This document shows positions 25,569 through 34,396 of a DNA stretch of 64,000 bases, one piece after another. Made by a program: the position numbers and the translations under genes. Every line of letters begins with the position of its first letter. Positions within the stretch are counted from its first letter, which is position 1. The notes beneath the pieces are model-generated. The model saw only the letters and a program-made list of their open reading frames with translations, did not search any database and was not told where the DNA came from. Source of the DNA: Armatimonadota bacterium (GTDB taxonomy: Bacteria > Sysuimicrobiota > Sysuimicrobiia > Sysuimicrobiales > Humicultoraceae); assembly GCA_031459855.1 (NCBI GenBank), contig JAVKHP010000001.1, positions 2,221,384 through 2,285,383 of the forward strand. Reading direction: 5' to 3'.

Positions 25569-26626
25569 CGGACGTCCTGCGGCGTCACGTGGCGCGGCCT
25601 CGGACGCATCGACGCGCCCCGTCCTTCCCCGGATCCCGCCACAGGCGCCGGTCGCCGCCACGCGCCGAACACGCCCTCGTAGTACGCGCGCCACAGCAGG
25701 TGGTTGTAGACCTCGCCCGCGACCGCCAGCAGGCCCAGGCGTTCTGCCAGCCGCAGCACCGGCAGCAGCGGCGCCGTGAGCAGCCCGCTGCGGTAGACCA
25801 GCCACTTGACCGGCAGCAGCACGGGCAGGATCTCCAGGAACAGCCCCAACCGCCACGCCCGCCCGTGCTTGCGCCAGAAGTACACCGCCCCGTCCCCGGC
25901 CTGGCGCATCTTCTCACACAGGTCGTCCAGCGTCTGCACGTGATGGTGGTAGGCGAGCGCCGCCGGCTCGTAGCGCAGCACGACCCCGTCGCGGACCAGG
26001 CGGTAGGCCAGCTCGATGTCCTCCCAGCCGTAGCCGCGAAACGCCTCGTCGAAGCCGCCGGCGCGATGGAACGCCGCGGCGTCGACGGAGAAGTTGCGGG
26101 TGACGACGTGGTAGGGCGAGAGGCCCTCGCGGCGGCGCCGCGTGGTATCGAGCGCCACGCGGTGGGTGGCGCGCATGAAGAAGGTCGCCAGGCTCGCCGG
26201 GTCGGTGGCCAGCCGTCCCTGTACCCCCAGGCCCGGGCGCCCGGCGTGGTGCGCCAGGTGCGCGCGCACCAGCCCGGGCGTCGCCAGGATGTCGGCGTCG
26301 AGGAACAACAGCACGCGGCCCCGGGCTTCCCGGGCGCCGTAGTTGCGCGCGGCAGCCCGACCGCGGGGTGGCTGCCGGACGACGCGCACGGGTGCTGGCC
26401 CCGCCATCCCCTCGAGGGAATCGCACGAGCCGTCCATCGACCCGTCGTCGACGACCACGACCTCGAACGTCCCCGGCGCAGCCTCCTGGGCCTGTAGCGC
26501 CCGCACCGCGCGGTGCAGTGTGGCCCCGGCGTTGCGGGCCGGGATGACCACCGAGAGCTGTGGCGCAGCCGGCGCAGGAACAGGGTCCGGGGCAGCCTGC
26601 GTGACCTGCAGGGAGGGGCGCGCCAT
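25565..26626 (-). CDS. Glycosyltransferase family 2 (C)
   Basis: 353 aa. LSVVIPARNAGATL opens the GT-A domain. VVVDDGSMDGS, LFLDADILA (DxD) and GYGWEDIELAYRLV are present. The C-terminal region has the WRKHG and YNHLLWRAYYEGVF motifs also found in GT2 (A). ATG 26626 is 2 nt downstream of the ABC exporter stop, so it is co-translated with it. It is probably involved in making the lipopolysaccharide or glycolipid that the exporter moves. This is inference from position. Confidence 0.88.
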   Translation of the reverse strand: MARPSLQVTQAAPDPVPAPAAPQLSVVIPARNAGATLHRAVRALQAQEAAPGTFEVVVVDDGSMDGSCDSLEGMAGPAPVRVVRQPPRGRAAARNYGAREARGRVLLFLDADILATPGLVRAHLAHHAGRPGLGVQGRLATDPASLATFFMRATHRVALDTTRRRREGLSPYHVVTRNFSVDAAAFHRAGGFDEAFRGYGWEDIELAYRLVRDGVVLRYEPAALAYHHHVQTLDDLCEKMRQAGDGAVYFWRKHGRAWRLGLFLEILPVLLPVKWLVYRSGLLTAPLLPVLRLAERLGLLAVAGEVYNHLLWRAYYEGVFGAWRRPAPVAGSGEGRGASMRPRPRHVTPQDVR

Positions 26627-26628
26627 AG

Positions 26629-28419
26629 CTACGGCTGGGACACTGCCGCACGCTCCACAGCCGGGAGGTCCAGCATCTGCAGGCGGAGCAGCCGGGCGTA
26701 GATCCCGTCGCGGGCCACCAGCTCGTCGTGGCGGCCCTCTTCGACCACGGTCCCCTGGTCGAGCACCACGATCCGGTCTGCGGTGCGCACCGTCGAGAGG
26801 CGATGGGCGATGATGAAGGTCGTACGGCCCCGGGTGATGCGCTCCATCGCCTCCTGGATGAGGGCCTCCGATTCGCTGTCCAGCGCCGAGGTGGCCTCGT
26901 CGAGGATCAGCAGGCGCGGGGCGTTCAGCAGCGCCCGGGCGATGGCCAGCCGCTGGCGCTGGCCTCCGGACAGCTGCAGCCCGTCGTCGCCCAGCAGCGT
27001 CTCGTAGCCCTGCGGCAGGGCCATGATGAAGTCGTGGGCGTTGGCCGCCCGCGCCGCCGCGGTGACCTCGTCCAGGGTGGCGTCGGGGCGGGCGTAGGCG
27101 ATGTTGTCGCGCACGGTCCCCCGAAAGAGCACCGTCTCCTGCGGTACCAGCCCGATCTGCCGGCGCAACGACCGCACTTTCACCCGGCGGAGATCGTGGC
27201 CGTCGATCTCCACCGTGCCCGTGGTGGGATCGTAGAAGCGCGCCAGCAGGTTGACCAGCGTGGTCTTGCCGGCGCCGCTCGTCCCCACCAGCGCCACGCG
27301 TTCCCCCGGCCGCGCCTCCAGCGACACGTCGCGCAACACCCACTGCCCGGGCTCGTAGGCGAAGGAGACCTGGTGGAACCGCACGTGGCCGACGATGGGC
27401 GGCAGCGCCACCGCCCCGGGGGCGTCGCCGGGCGCTTCCGGTTCTTCCAGCAACGTCCGCACGCGCGCGAACGCGCCCAGGGCCTGGCGCAGGCCGGCGT
27501 AGTGGCGTACCAGCGCCTGCGCCGGCTCGATGGCCAGCGCCACGTAGGCCAGGAACGCCACCAGCGCGCCGGCGGTCAGGTGGCCTGCCGTGACCCGCTG
27601 CCCGCCAACCCACAGCACGATCAAGGCGCCGAACGCGGTGAGGAAACTGGTCACCGGGACCTGGATCGCGATCATCCGGGCGATCTTGAGGTTGGCGCGG
27701 AACGTCCGCTCGTTCACCTGGCGGAAGCGACCGATCTCGCGATCCTCGCTGGCGAAGGCCCGGATGATGCGGGCGCCGACGAACGCCTCCCGGATCAGCC
27801 CGGCCAGGCCCGCCACGTGCTCCTGCGCCCGGGTGGCCGTGCCCTGGATCTCGCGGCCGAACGCCCGGGCCAGCAGCAGCACCGCGGGAATGATCAGGGC
27901 GATCACCGCCGCCAGCTGCCAGTCGATCCACAGGAGCATCGCCACGATGCCCCCCAGCATGAGCGTCGTGCTCGCCGCGTCCACCACGCCGCCCAGCAGC
28001 TCCGTCTGCACCAGCTGCGTGTCCTGCAGGCTGCGGGCGATGGCGTCGCCCGACTGCCACACGGCGAACCGCGCCAGCGACCACCGCTGGATCCGGGCGA
28101 ACAGGTCCTGGCGCAGGTCGGCGGTGATGCGGTGGCTCATGTAGTACGTGGCGTAGAGCTGGACGAACAGCGCTACGCTGCGGACCCCGAACAGTCCCAG
28201 CATCACCAGCGCCGCGCGGTTGAGCACCGCGAAGTCGCGCGTCGCGATCAGCCGGTCGATGAGGCCGCCGGCGTAGCTCGGGGCGACGAGGTTCGCAGCG
28301 GTCACGAGCGCCATGGCCACGAGCGCCGTGACCAGATGCCCCAGGTAAGCGCGCACGTAGCCGGCCAGGCACGCCAGATCGCTGGTACCTGCCGTGCCCG
28401 CGCCGCGGTGTGCGCTCAC
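26629..28419 (-). CDS. MsbA-like ABC exporter (fused membrane and ATPase domains)
   Basis: 596 aa. An N-terminal ABC-exporter membrane domain with six hydrophobic segments covers about residues 15-310. The ATPase domain has Walker A VGTSGAGKTT, signature LSGGQRQRLA and Walker B LILDEATSALD. This architecture flips lipids or lipid-linked sugars across the inner membrane. Placement directly after the LpxB-like gene and before glycosyltransferases supports lipid A-core flipping. GGAGG lies about 7 nt before GTG 28419. The gap from the LpxB-like gene is only 22 nt. Confidence 0.87.
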   Translation of the reverse strand: MSAHRGAGTAGTSDLACLAGYVRAYLGHLVTALVAMALVTAANLVAPSYAGGLIDRLIATRDFAVLNRAALVMLGLFGVRSVALFVQLYATYYMSHRITADLRQDLFARIQRWSLARFAVWQSGDAIARSLQDTQLVQTELLGGVVDAASTTLMLGGIVAMLLWIDWQLAAVIALIIPAVLLLARAFGREIQGTATRAQEHVAGLAGLIREAFVGARIIRAFASEDREIGRFRQVNERTFRANLKIARMIAIQVPVTSFLTAFGALIVLWVGGQRVTAGHLTAGALVAFLAYVALAIEPAQALVRHYAGLRQALGAFARVRTLLEEPEAPGDAPGAVALPPIVGHVRFHQVSFAYEPGQWVLRDVSLEARPGERVALVGTSGAGKTTLVNLLARFYDPTTGTVEIDGHDLRRVKVRSLRRQIGLVPQETVLFRGTVRDNIAYARPDATLDEVTAAARAANAHDFIMALPQGYETLLGDDGLQLSGGQRQRLAIARALLNAPRLLILDEATSALDSESEALIQEAMERITRGRTTFIIAHRLSTVRTADRIVVLDQGTVVEEGRHDELVARDGIYARLLRLQMLDLPAVERAAVSQP

Positions 28420-28441
28420 CGTGTCCTCCGCCTGCAGTCCC

Positions 28442-29644
28442 TCACGCCGTCCCCCACACCGGCCGCAGGGTCTCCACGATCCGACGCGACGCGCCCGCCT
28501 CTGCCGGGATCACCGTCAGGGCCTCGGCCAGCGCCTGCCGCGCCGCCGGGTCGCGCAGCAGGCGGGCCGCCTCGGCGGCGACCTGGGCCGGCGTCACGGC
28601 GCCGACCAGCTCGGGCATGATGCGTCGGCGCGCCCACATGTTGGGCAGCGCCACGTAGGGTGCCCGCCGCAGGTACTGCCGGGCCAGGAAGAGCTTCAAC
28701 GCCGGGCCTACGGCCGGGATGCGGCTCAGCCACTCGATGGCGCCCTCGGCGGGAATCTGCACCGAGAACGTCGTGGGGAGCACGACGATGCTGGGAATGC
28801 GGAGCAGCGCCAGCTCCAGCGTGTTCGTCCCCGGCAAGGTCAGCACCAGGGCGGCACCCGCGATGGCCGCCCAGCCCGCGCCGTCGACGCGCACGCCGGC
28901 GGCATCCAGCCGCGGGCGGTACCGCGCGACGAGTGCGTCGCGCACCGCGGGCGAGACGAACGGCGAAACGACGATCACCGGCTCCACGTCCGGCACCTGC
29001 GCGCGCAACGTGGCCGCGGTCTCCACCCAGAACGGGAAGAACGCCGAGAAGACCGTGTCCCGGCTGCCGGCCAGGAACGCCACGCGCAGGCCAGACGCCC
29101 GCACCGACGCCAGACGGCCGCGCACGGCCTCCAGGGCGTCGCGGCGGGGGTCGCCGGTGATGGTGACCTTCGCCGCGGGCACGCCCCGGCGGCGCAGCCG
29201 GTCGGCGATGGCCTCGGTGGGCACGAAGATCCGCTCGTAGGCCCGATGCTGGCGGGCGATGTGCGCCCGCTCCACGAACGCGAACGCCCGGGCGCGCCAC
29301 CGCCGCGTCAGGCGCCGCGAGTACCAGAAGTCGCCGCCCACATGCAGCACCGCCACCCGATCTGCAGGCCGCCAGTCGTGCAGTCCCAGGCCCAGGCGCA
29401 GCGTGGCCCGCGGGTCGAGCACGCGGTCGAACACGCCCGCCGCCGCGGCGGCCGCCGCCTCCTGCCCGCTGGCGAACTGGCACGGCGGCAGGCACAGGTG
29501 CACCGCCAGCGCACGTCCGACCGCCTGGGCCCAGCGCCGCGCCTCGGCGGCGATCGGCACGGCCCAGCCGGCCACTTCGCCGGGGCCGTTGCCCACGATC
29601 ACCAGCGCGTGGCGCGCCCCGTTTCCAGACGCGTGCTCTTTCAT
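28442..29644 (-). CDS. LpxB-like lipid-A-disaccharide synthase
   Basis: 400 aa GT-B enzyme. GNGPGEVAGW near the N-terminus, ITGDPRRDALE, FLAGSRDTVFSAF and LTLPGTNTLELALLRIPSIV correspond in order to the LpxB motifs. True LpxB joins UDP-diacylglucosamine to lipid X, but the rest of the Raetz pathway is not in this window, and the motifs are somewhat divergent. ATG 29644 follows GGAGG at short spacing. Upstream lies an array of repeated SD-plus-ATG-like units. It is the first gene of the operon running to 22299. Confidence 0.78.
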   Translation of the reverse strand: MKEHASGNGARHALVIVGNGPGEVAGWAVPIAAEARRWAQAVGRALAVHLCLPPCQFASGQEAAAAAAAGVFDRVLDPRATLRLGLGLHDWRPADRVAVLHVGGDFWYSRRLTRRWRARAFAFVERAHIARQHRAYERIFVPTEAIADRLRRRGVPAAKVTITGDPRRDALEAVRGRLASVRASGLRVAFLAGSRDTVFSAFFPFWVETAATLRAQVPDVEPVIVVSPFVSPAVRDALVARYRPRLDAAGVRVDGAGWAAIAGAALVLTLPGTNTLELALLRIPSIVVLPTTFSVQIPAEGAIEWLSRIPAVGPALKLFLARQYLRRAPYVALPNMWARRRIMPELVGAVTPAQVAAEAARLLRDPAARQALAEALTVIPAEAGASRRIVETLRPVWGTA

Positions 29645-29979
29645 GCTCCTCCGCTCATACTCCTCGACTCATCCCTCGGTTCATCTCCTCGGCCCATCCC
29701 CTCGACCCATCCCCTCGGCCCATCTCCTCGACCTATCTCCTCGACTCATACTCCTCGGCCCATATCCGCGCCTACTCCTCGCTCGTGCTCCTCGGCCAAT
29801 ATCCTCGCCTCGTCTTCCTGCGCAACATACCTTGCCAAGGTTCCTCCGCCTGACATGCCTCCACCCGGTATTCCTTCGCCTCATGCCCCTCCGGTCGCCC
29901 GTCCGCGGTCGGTGCGCCCGTGCGCTGGAAGCGGGCAACGCGCCGGCCCGTGCCACGGCCGCACGCGGCGTCTCCGTCT
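29645..29979 (-). repeat. Degenerate about 13-bp minisatellite upstream of the LpxB-like gene
   Basis: No gene is seen between the LpxB-like gene and the HEPN gene. From 29645 to about 29820 the minus strand reads a run of units close to GAGGAGATGGGCC (12-14 bp). Each holds a GAGG and, in most copies, an ATG, and the array leads into the real SD and start codon. Looser 15-bp units continue to about 29905. The rest is unremarkable. Units vary in all three frames, and no protein family is recognisable. Confidence 0.8.
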
Positions 29980-30396
29980 TTAGTGTCCGATCAGCCGGTC
30001 GCACCAGTGCGCCACGAACTCCGCATCCTCCAGCGCCAGGGCGGCGTCGTGTTCCCCGTAGAGGTCCTGGGGCGCCCTTGCGGTGGCTTCGTCGCCGTAG
30101 AAGCTCCGTTCGCGCTCGCGGCCCAGGCGACGAGAGATCGCGACGAACCGGTCGAGGTGCGCGCGAAACGCAGCGGGGAACCGGCTCTGGTGATCGACCA
30201 GCGCATCCCCGACGTCGCGGACTCCCGGGACCTCCACGCCCGCCCAGCGCAACGCCGCCTTGAGGGCCAGATCCACCGCTTCCTGCGCCCGGCGGACGAC
30301 CAGGTTCCACACGCCCCGGGCGTGCAGGTCCCGTGCCTCGGCCAGGATGGCGCGCGCCTGGCGGAGGTGGGCTTCGGCCATCTCGTGGTTGGTCAC
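29980..30396 (-). CDS. HEPN domain protein, partner of the MNT nucleotidyltransferase
   Basis: 138 aa, an all-alpha HEPN fold: ARGVWNLVVRRAQEAVDLALK, then the RSFYGDE and DAEFVAHWCDRLIGH regions typical of PF05168. GTG 30396 overlaps the nucleotidyltransferase stop as GTGA. HEPN/MNT pairs are known toxin-antitoxin modules in which HEPN is an RNase and MNT silences it by AMPylation. The RNase motif R-x4-6-H is not present in standard form; only R-x3-H occurs at the very end (RLIGH). A non-RNase variant is therefore possible. Confidence 0.8.
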   Translation of the reverse strand: MTNHEMAEAHLRQARAILAEARDLHARGVWNLVVRRAQEAVDLALKAALRWAGVEVPGVRDVGDALVDHQSRFPAAFRAHLDRFVAISRRLGRERERSFYGDEATARAPQDLYGEHDAALALEDAEFVAHWCDRLIGH

Positions 30397-30926
30397 AGCT
30401 CGAAGATCTCCCCCGGCCGAAAGTCGGGCTTGAGGTCCCAGTACCATGCCTGGCCCCTGCGGACGCGGCGGGCCCCCAACGCCGCAAGACGCTCCCGAAG
30501 CCGTCCGAGGACCCCCGCAAAGAAGCCGTCACGGTCGTACAGCAGGTCCGCGTCCTCCACCATGTCGAGGTAGAGGGGGGTGATCCGCTGCGCCTCCTCC
30601 GGCGTCTTGAGGATGGGACGGACGTCGGTCACGATCCCCTCGCGGCGTAAGCGCACGCGCTCAGGCTCGATGCACGCGTCGGCCGCCTGGAGCACGTCGT
30701 GGCGGGCCAGCTGGGAGGGCGGCAGTCCTTCGACCACGAGCAGCAGGTCGATGTCGGACACCGGGCCTGCCTCGCCCCTGGCCACCGACCCGAAGAGGAC
30801 TGCCGAGACCAACGCCGGCCCCGCGCTCTCCTGGAGGGCAGCCACGTACAGCCTGGCCAGGTCGCGGAGCCGCTGCGCGAGCTCCGGACCGTGAGGGCGG
30901 GTCCCCGCGTGCATCGGTCTTACCAT
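30393..30926 (-). CDS. MNT-type minimal nucleotidyltransferase
   Basis: 177 aa. The nucleotidyltransferase motif GSVARGEAGPVSDIDLLLVV (G-S...D-x-D, near residue 50) is canonical, and a further acidic residue is in VTDVRPIL. These small enzymes act as antitoxins to HEPN partners by attaching AMP groups. ATG 30926 is the first start in frame that keeps the fold; ATG 30914 is equally possible, and neither has a strong ribosome site. It is coupled to the HEPN gene by a 4-nt overlap. Confidence 0.85.
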   Translation of the reverse strand: MVRPMHAGTRPHGPELAQRLRDLARLYVAALQESAGPALVSAVLFGSVARGEAGPVSDIDLLLVVEGLPPSQLARHDVLQAADACIEPERVRLRREGIVTDVRPILKTPEEAQRITPLYLDMVEDADLLYDRDGFFAGVLGRLRERLAALGARRVRRGQAWYWDLKPDFRPGEIFEL

Positions 30927-31310
30927 ATCATACCCGCGTGAAGATACCCGTACTTCGTCTGCCGATGCCCGCACCCGCGTGACGATGTTTGCGCCCATGC
31001 AGCGGTGCCCCTCCGTGCCAGCCTCTCCCACCCGCGGTGGCTGCGATGGCGCTTCCCCGGCGCGTGCACGGCCCAGACCTCCGCCGCATGGCGGCACAAC
31101 GCATCCGCGACGCCCCGTGGCGCGACGCCGCCGCGCAGCGAGGCCCCGCGCAGCGACGTCCCACACAGCGACGTCCCGTGCGGCGAAGCTCCCGCAAGAG
31201 TGCGCCGGTGGCAGGAACGACCCTCAGGCACCCGAATACCGCGAGAAGGTCGCGCGCGTAGAGCCCGCACCTGAGGACCACGGGACTGCGACCGCTCGGA
31301 GAGGTGTGGT
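30927..31310. other. Intergenic region between MNT and LptD-like genes, with a four-unit 15-bp repeat
   Basis: Divergent leader of 384 nt with no supported gene. At 31133-31192 there are four 15-bp units of the type GCGCAGCGACGTCCC (31133, 31148, 31163, 31178), the middle two nearly identical. On the minus strand TATGAT, just before the MNT start, could be a -10 element, but no matching -35 is seen. Confidence 0.7.
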
Positions 31311-32825
31311 GTGCGGTGGAGCCTGTTGCTGGCGCTCGGGCTGGTCCTAATCGTCGCCGGACGCGCCAGCGCCCAACCGATCCCGATCACGGTGGAGGCC
31401 GACGTCATCACCTATGACGCCGTCCAGCAGGTCGTCACCGCGCAGGGCAACGTTCGGGCCATGTTCCGCCGCTACCGGCTGACCGCTGACGCCGCCCGCG
31501 TGGACCTGCGGACCGGCGTGGTCACCGCGCGCGGCCGCGTTTTGCTGGTCGATGCCGAGGGCCGCCAGCTACGGGGCGCGGCGTTGACGTACAACAGCCG
31601 CACCGAGCAGGGCGTCCTCGAGCCGGTCGAGGGGCACTTCGAGCAGCGGGTGTACCTGCGCGGACAGCGGCTGGAGGCGGCGCCGACGCTGCTGGTGGCG
31701 CACGAGGCGACGGTGACCCCCTGCGACCCCGCGCAGCCGCTCTTCCGCGTGGTCGCCCGCCGCATCGAGATCGTCCCCGACCGCGAGGTCGTCGCGCATG
31801 ACGCCAGCCTCTACCTGGGCACCCGACGTCTGGTGACGCTTCCCCGGTACGAGATCTCGCTGCAGCCCCCGGAGGTGCGCACGCAGTTCCCGGGTTTCGG
31901 GGCCAACGCCGTCGAGGGCTTCTGGGCCGACTACCGGTTCCCGTTGCGCGTCGGCGCCGCTCGCGGGCGCGTCCACCTGCGGGCCGGGACCCTCACGGGC
32001 CTAGCGGGCCTGGCCACGCTCACCTACGACGGGCCCCGCTACACCGCATCGTTTCGCGTCGGCCGCACCCAGACCGTGGACGACCGCCCGAGCTTCGATG
32101 GGTTGCGGTACGACGTGGCCGAGGTGCAGGTGGCCACCGCCAGCGCGCGCCTGGCGGGCCTGCCGTTCTCGTGGACCGCTACGGTGACCGGCGGCTGGTA
32201 CAGTGAGCTCGCTACCGGCACCGCCACGACGCGCCTCGACGGCCAGCTTCGCCTGGTCACCGACGTCTTCCCGCTGGGCGAGCGGCTGACCGTGGCCGCC
32301 GTTGCGGGCATCCGCTTCTCCGCCTACGGCACCGGCGCGGTGCGGACCGTCGCCTCGTACGGGGCCACGCTGACCTACCGCCTCGACCGGTTCACGACCG
32401 CGACCCTGGGTTACGGCCGCGACGTGGTGCGCGGCGTCACGCCGCTCCAGATCGACGTCATAGACCCCGCCGACACTCTCAGCGTGCGCGTGGCTCGCGT
32501 GGTGCCCGACCGCTACCGCATCGCCGCCGGCGTCGCCTGGAACGCCGCCCTGGCCGAGACCAAGTACAGTGCGTCCGTGAGCGTGGTCGTGGCGCCCCGG
32601 TGGGAGCTGGGCCTGGCCGCAGTGTACAACACGCGGCTGGCCGCCTTCGAGGATATCGACTACACTGTCCGGTGGGTCTGCGACTGCGTGGACGTGGTGG
32701 TGGGCTACCGCCAGATGCGCCAGCAGGTCGTGCTCGAGGTCGGACTGTTCGGCCTGCCCCCGCGAGGCGACCCGTTCGTGCCCCGCACGCCGCTGCCCAT
32801 GCGCACCTTCGAGCCCCAGCAATGA
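31311..32825 (+). CDS. LptD/OstA-like outer-membrane protein
   Basis: 504 aa. A signal peptide (residues 1-21, ending RASAQ) leads into an OstA domain with ITVEADVITYDAVQQVVTAQ and LTADAARVDLRTGVVTARG. After about residue 190 it becomes a run of alternating amphipathic strands with many aromatic residues (beta-barrel-like), ending in short loops. LptD inserts lipopolysaccharide into the outer leaflet. This one is shorter than the about 780-residue E. coli protein. Cysteines occur at CDP and VCDCVD, which may form the disulfides needed by the family. GTG 31311 is preceded by GGAGAGG. Confidence 0.75.
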   Translation: MRWSLLLALGLVLIVAGRASAQPIPITVEADVITYDAVQQVVTAQGNVRAMFRRYRLTADAARVDLRTGVVTARGRVLLVDAEGRQLRGAALTYNSRTEQGVLEPVEGHFEQRVYLRGQRLEAAPTLLVAHEATVTPCDPAQPLFRVVARRIEIVPDREVVAHDASLYLGTRRLVTLPRYEISLQPPEVRTQFPGFGANAVEGFWADYRFPLRVGAARGRVHLRAGTLTGLAGLATLTYDGPRYTASFRVGRTQTVDDRPSFDGLRYDVAEVQVATASARLAGLPFSWTATVTGGWYSELATGTATTRLDGQLRLVTDVFPLGERLTVAAVAGIRFSAYGTGAVRTVASYGATLTYRLDRFTTATLGYGRDVVRGVTPLQIDVIDPADTLSVRVARVVPDRYRIAAGVAWNAALAETKYSASVSVVVAPRWELGLAAVYNTRLAAFEDIDYTVRWVCDCVDVVVGYRQMRQQVVLEVGLFGLPPRGDPFVPRTPLPMRTFEPQQ

Positions 32826-32911
32826 CCGGTGGCAGTCCACCCGTCGTGCCGTCAGTCGGGATTCCGGCTGGTATCGTTGCAGCGGCGGGTACCGCCAGCA
32901 ATGACCGGTGG
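32816..32911. repeat. 17-bp direct repeat spanning the stop codon of the LptD-like gene
   Basis: CCAGCAATGACCGGTGG occurs at 32816-32832, where it holds the gene's last codons and TGA, and again at 32895-32911 in the spacer. Each copy is followed by AGTCC(A/G)CCCGT, so a longer block was duplicated. Confidence 0.75.
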
Positions 32912-33020
32912 AGTCCGCCCGTGGCGCCGCGGCGCCGTCGGTACGCCGTGATGGTGTCCCGTCGTTCGAGGCGATTTCGGCCGCCGGGAGCAGAGGGAGG
33001 ACCGTGGTGAGGACGTGGCC

Positions 33021-34391
33021 ATGAGCATCGCTGCCGAGATCTTCCGCGAGTACGACATTCGAGGGGTCGTCGGCACCGAACTGTCCCCCGAGGTCGCCCG
33101 GCGCATCGCGCGCGCCTACGCCGCCGAGCGCGGCCTGGCCGGGCAGGCGGTCGTGCTGGGCCGCGACAACCGCACCCACTCGCCCGCGCTGGCCGCCGCC
33201 GTGGCCGAGGGCCTGGCCGCCTCCGGCTGCCGGGTGCTCGACATCGGCACCGTGATCACGCCCACGTTCTACTTTGCCCGCGTCCACTGGGAGATCGACG
33301 GCGGGGTCATGGTCACCGCCAGCCACAATCCTCCCGAGTTCAACGGCTTCAAACTGGCCGGCGGGTTCGGCACGTTGTACGGCGACCAGATCCAGGCCAT
33401 CCGGCGGCGGGCCGTGGAGGGACCGTTCGTCGACGGCGCCGGCACCGTGGAGTCCCGTGACGCGACTGGGCCGTACCGGGCGATGCTGCGCGAGCGCATC
33501 CGCCTGGGGCCGCGCCGGGTGAAGGTCGTGCTTGACTGCGGCAACGGCACTGCCAGCCTGGTGGCCCCGCAGGTCTTCGCCGACTGGGGCGTCGAGCTCG
33601 TCCCGCTCTACTGCGACTCCGACCCGCGCTTTCCCCACCACCATCCCGACCCCGTCGAGCCCCACAACCTGGCCGACCTCATCGCCACCGTGCGCCGCGA
33701 GCGCGCCGACGTCGGCATCGGCCTCGACGGCGACGGCGACCGCATCGGCGTCGTCGACGATCAGGGGCAGATCGTCTGGGGCGACCGCCTCATGGTGCTC
33801 TACTGGCGCGAGATCATGCCCCGCTACCCCGGCGCCCAGGTCATCGTCGAGGTGAAGTGCTCGCAGGCCCTGGTAGAGGAGGTCCAGCGGCTGGGCGGCC
33901 GGCCGTTCTTCTACCGCACCGGGCATTCGCTCATCAAGGCCAAGATGCGCGAGATCGGCGCCGTCTTCACCGGCGAGATGTCGGGCCACATGTTCTTCGC
34001 CGACGAGTACTACGGCTTCGACGACGCCGTCTACGCCGCCGGCCGCCTGCTGCGCATCCTCTCCCACACCGACCGGCCGCTGTCGGCGCTGCTGGCCGAC
34101 GTGCCCCAGTACCCCGTCACCCCCGAGGTGCGCGTCGCCTGTCCCGACGACCGGAAGTTCGCCGTGGTGGCCGCGCTGGTCGAGCAGTTCAAGCGCGACC
34201 ACCAGGTGATCGACGTCGACGGCGCGCGGGTACTGTTCCCCGACGGGTGGGGGCTCGTGCGGGCCAGCAACACCCAGCCGGTGCTGGTGCTGCGGGCCGA
34301 GGCGACCACTGAAGCGGGGCTGGCCCGAATCAAAGCGGCCATCGAGGAGGCGCTGCGCCGCTTCCCCGAGGTCGGCCGGCCGCGGTGGTGA
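33021..34391 (+). CDS. Phosphomannomutase/phosphoglucomutase (AlgC/ManB-like)
   Basis: Interconverts hexose-6-phosphate and hexose-1-phosphate for nucleotide-sugar synthesis, 456 aa. The phosphoserine is S101 in TASHNPPE, the magnesium loop is GLDGDGDRIG, the sugar loop GEMSGH, and the phosphate loop RASNTQPVLVLR. IFREYDIRGV at the start is typical of bifunctional PMM/PGM. ATG 33021 is preceded by TGAGGAC; GTG 33015 is an alternative. It would supply mannose-1-phosphate for the GDP-sugar enzymes at 38-40 kb. Confidence 0.92.
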   Translation: MSIAAEIFREYDIRGVVGTELSPEVARRIARAYAAERGLAGQAVVLGRDNRTHSPALAAAVAEGLAASGCRVLDIGTVITPTFYFARVHWEIDGGVMVTASHNPPEFNGFKLAGGFGTLYGDQIQAIRRRAVEGPFVDGAGTVESRDATGPYRAMLRERIRLGPRRVKVVLDCGNGTASLVAPQVFADWGVELVPLYCDSDPRFPHHHPDPVEPHNLADLIATVRRERADVGIGLDGDGDRIGVVDDQGQIVWGDRLMVLYWREIMPRYPGAQVIVEVKCSQALVEEVQRLGGRPFFYRTGHSLIKAKMREIGAVFTGEMSGHMFFADEYYGFDDAVYAAGRLLRILSHTDRPLSALLADVPQYPVTPEVRVACPDDRKFAVVAALVEQFKRDHQVIDVDGARVLFPDGWGLVRASNTQPVLVLRAEATTEAGLARIKAAIEEALRRFPEVGRPRW

Positions 34392-34396
34392 GCGGT

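Noticed and set aside
29681-29983. Repeat-encoded protein in the 13-bp array (RG/SR-rich on minus, PRPIS-rich on plus)
   Set aside because: Unit lengths vary between 12 and 15 bp, so the frame is not maintained. No start site supports a gene.
31133-31192. CRISPR array
   Set aside because: Units are contiguous 15-mers with no spacers, and no cas gene is in the window.
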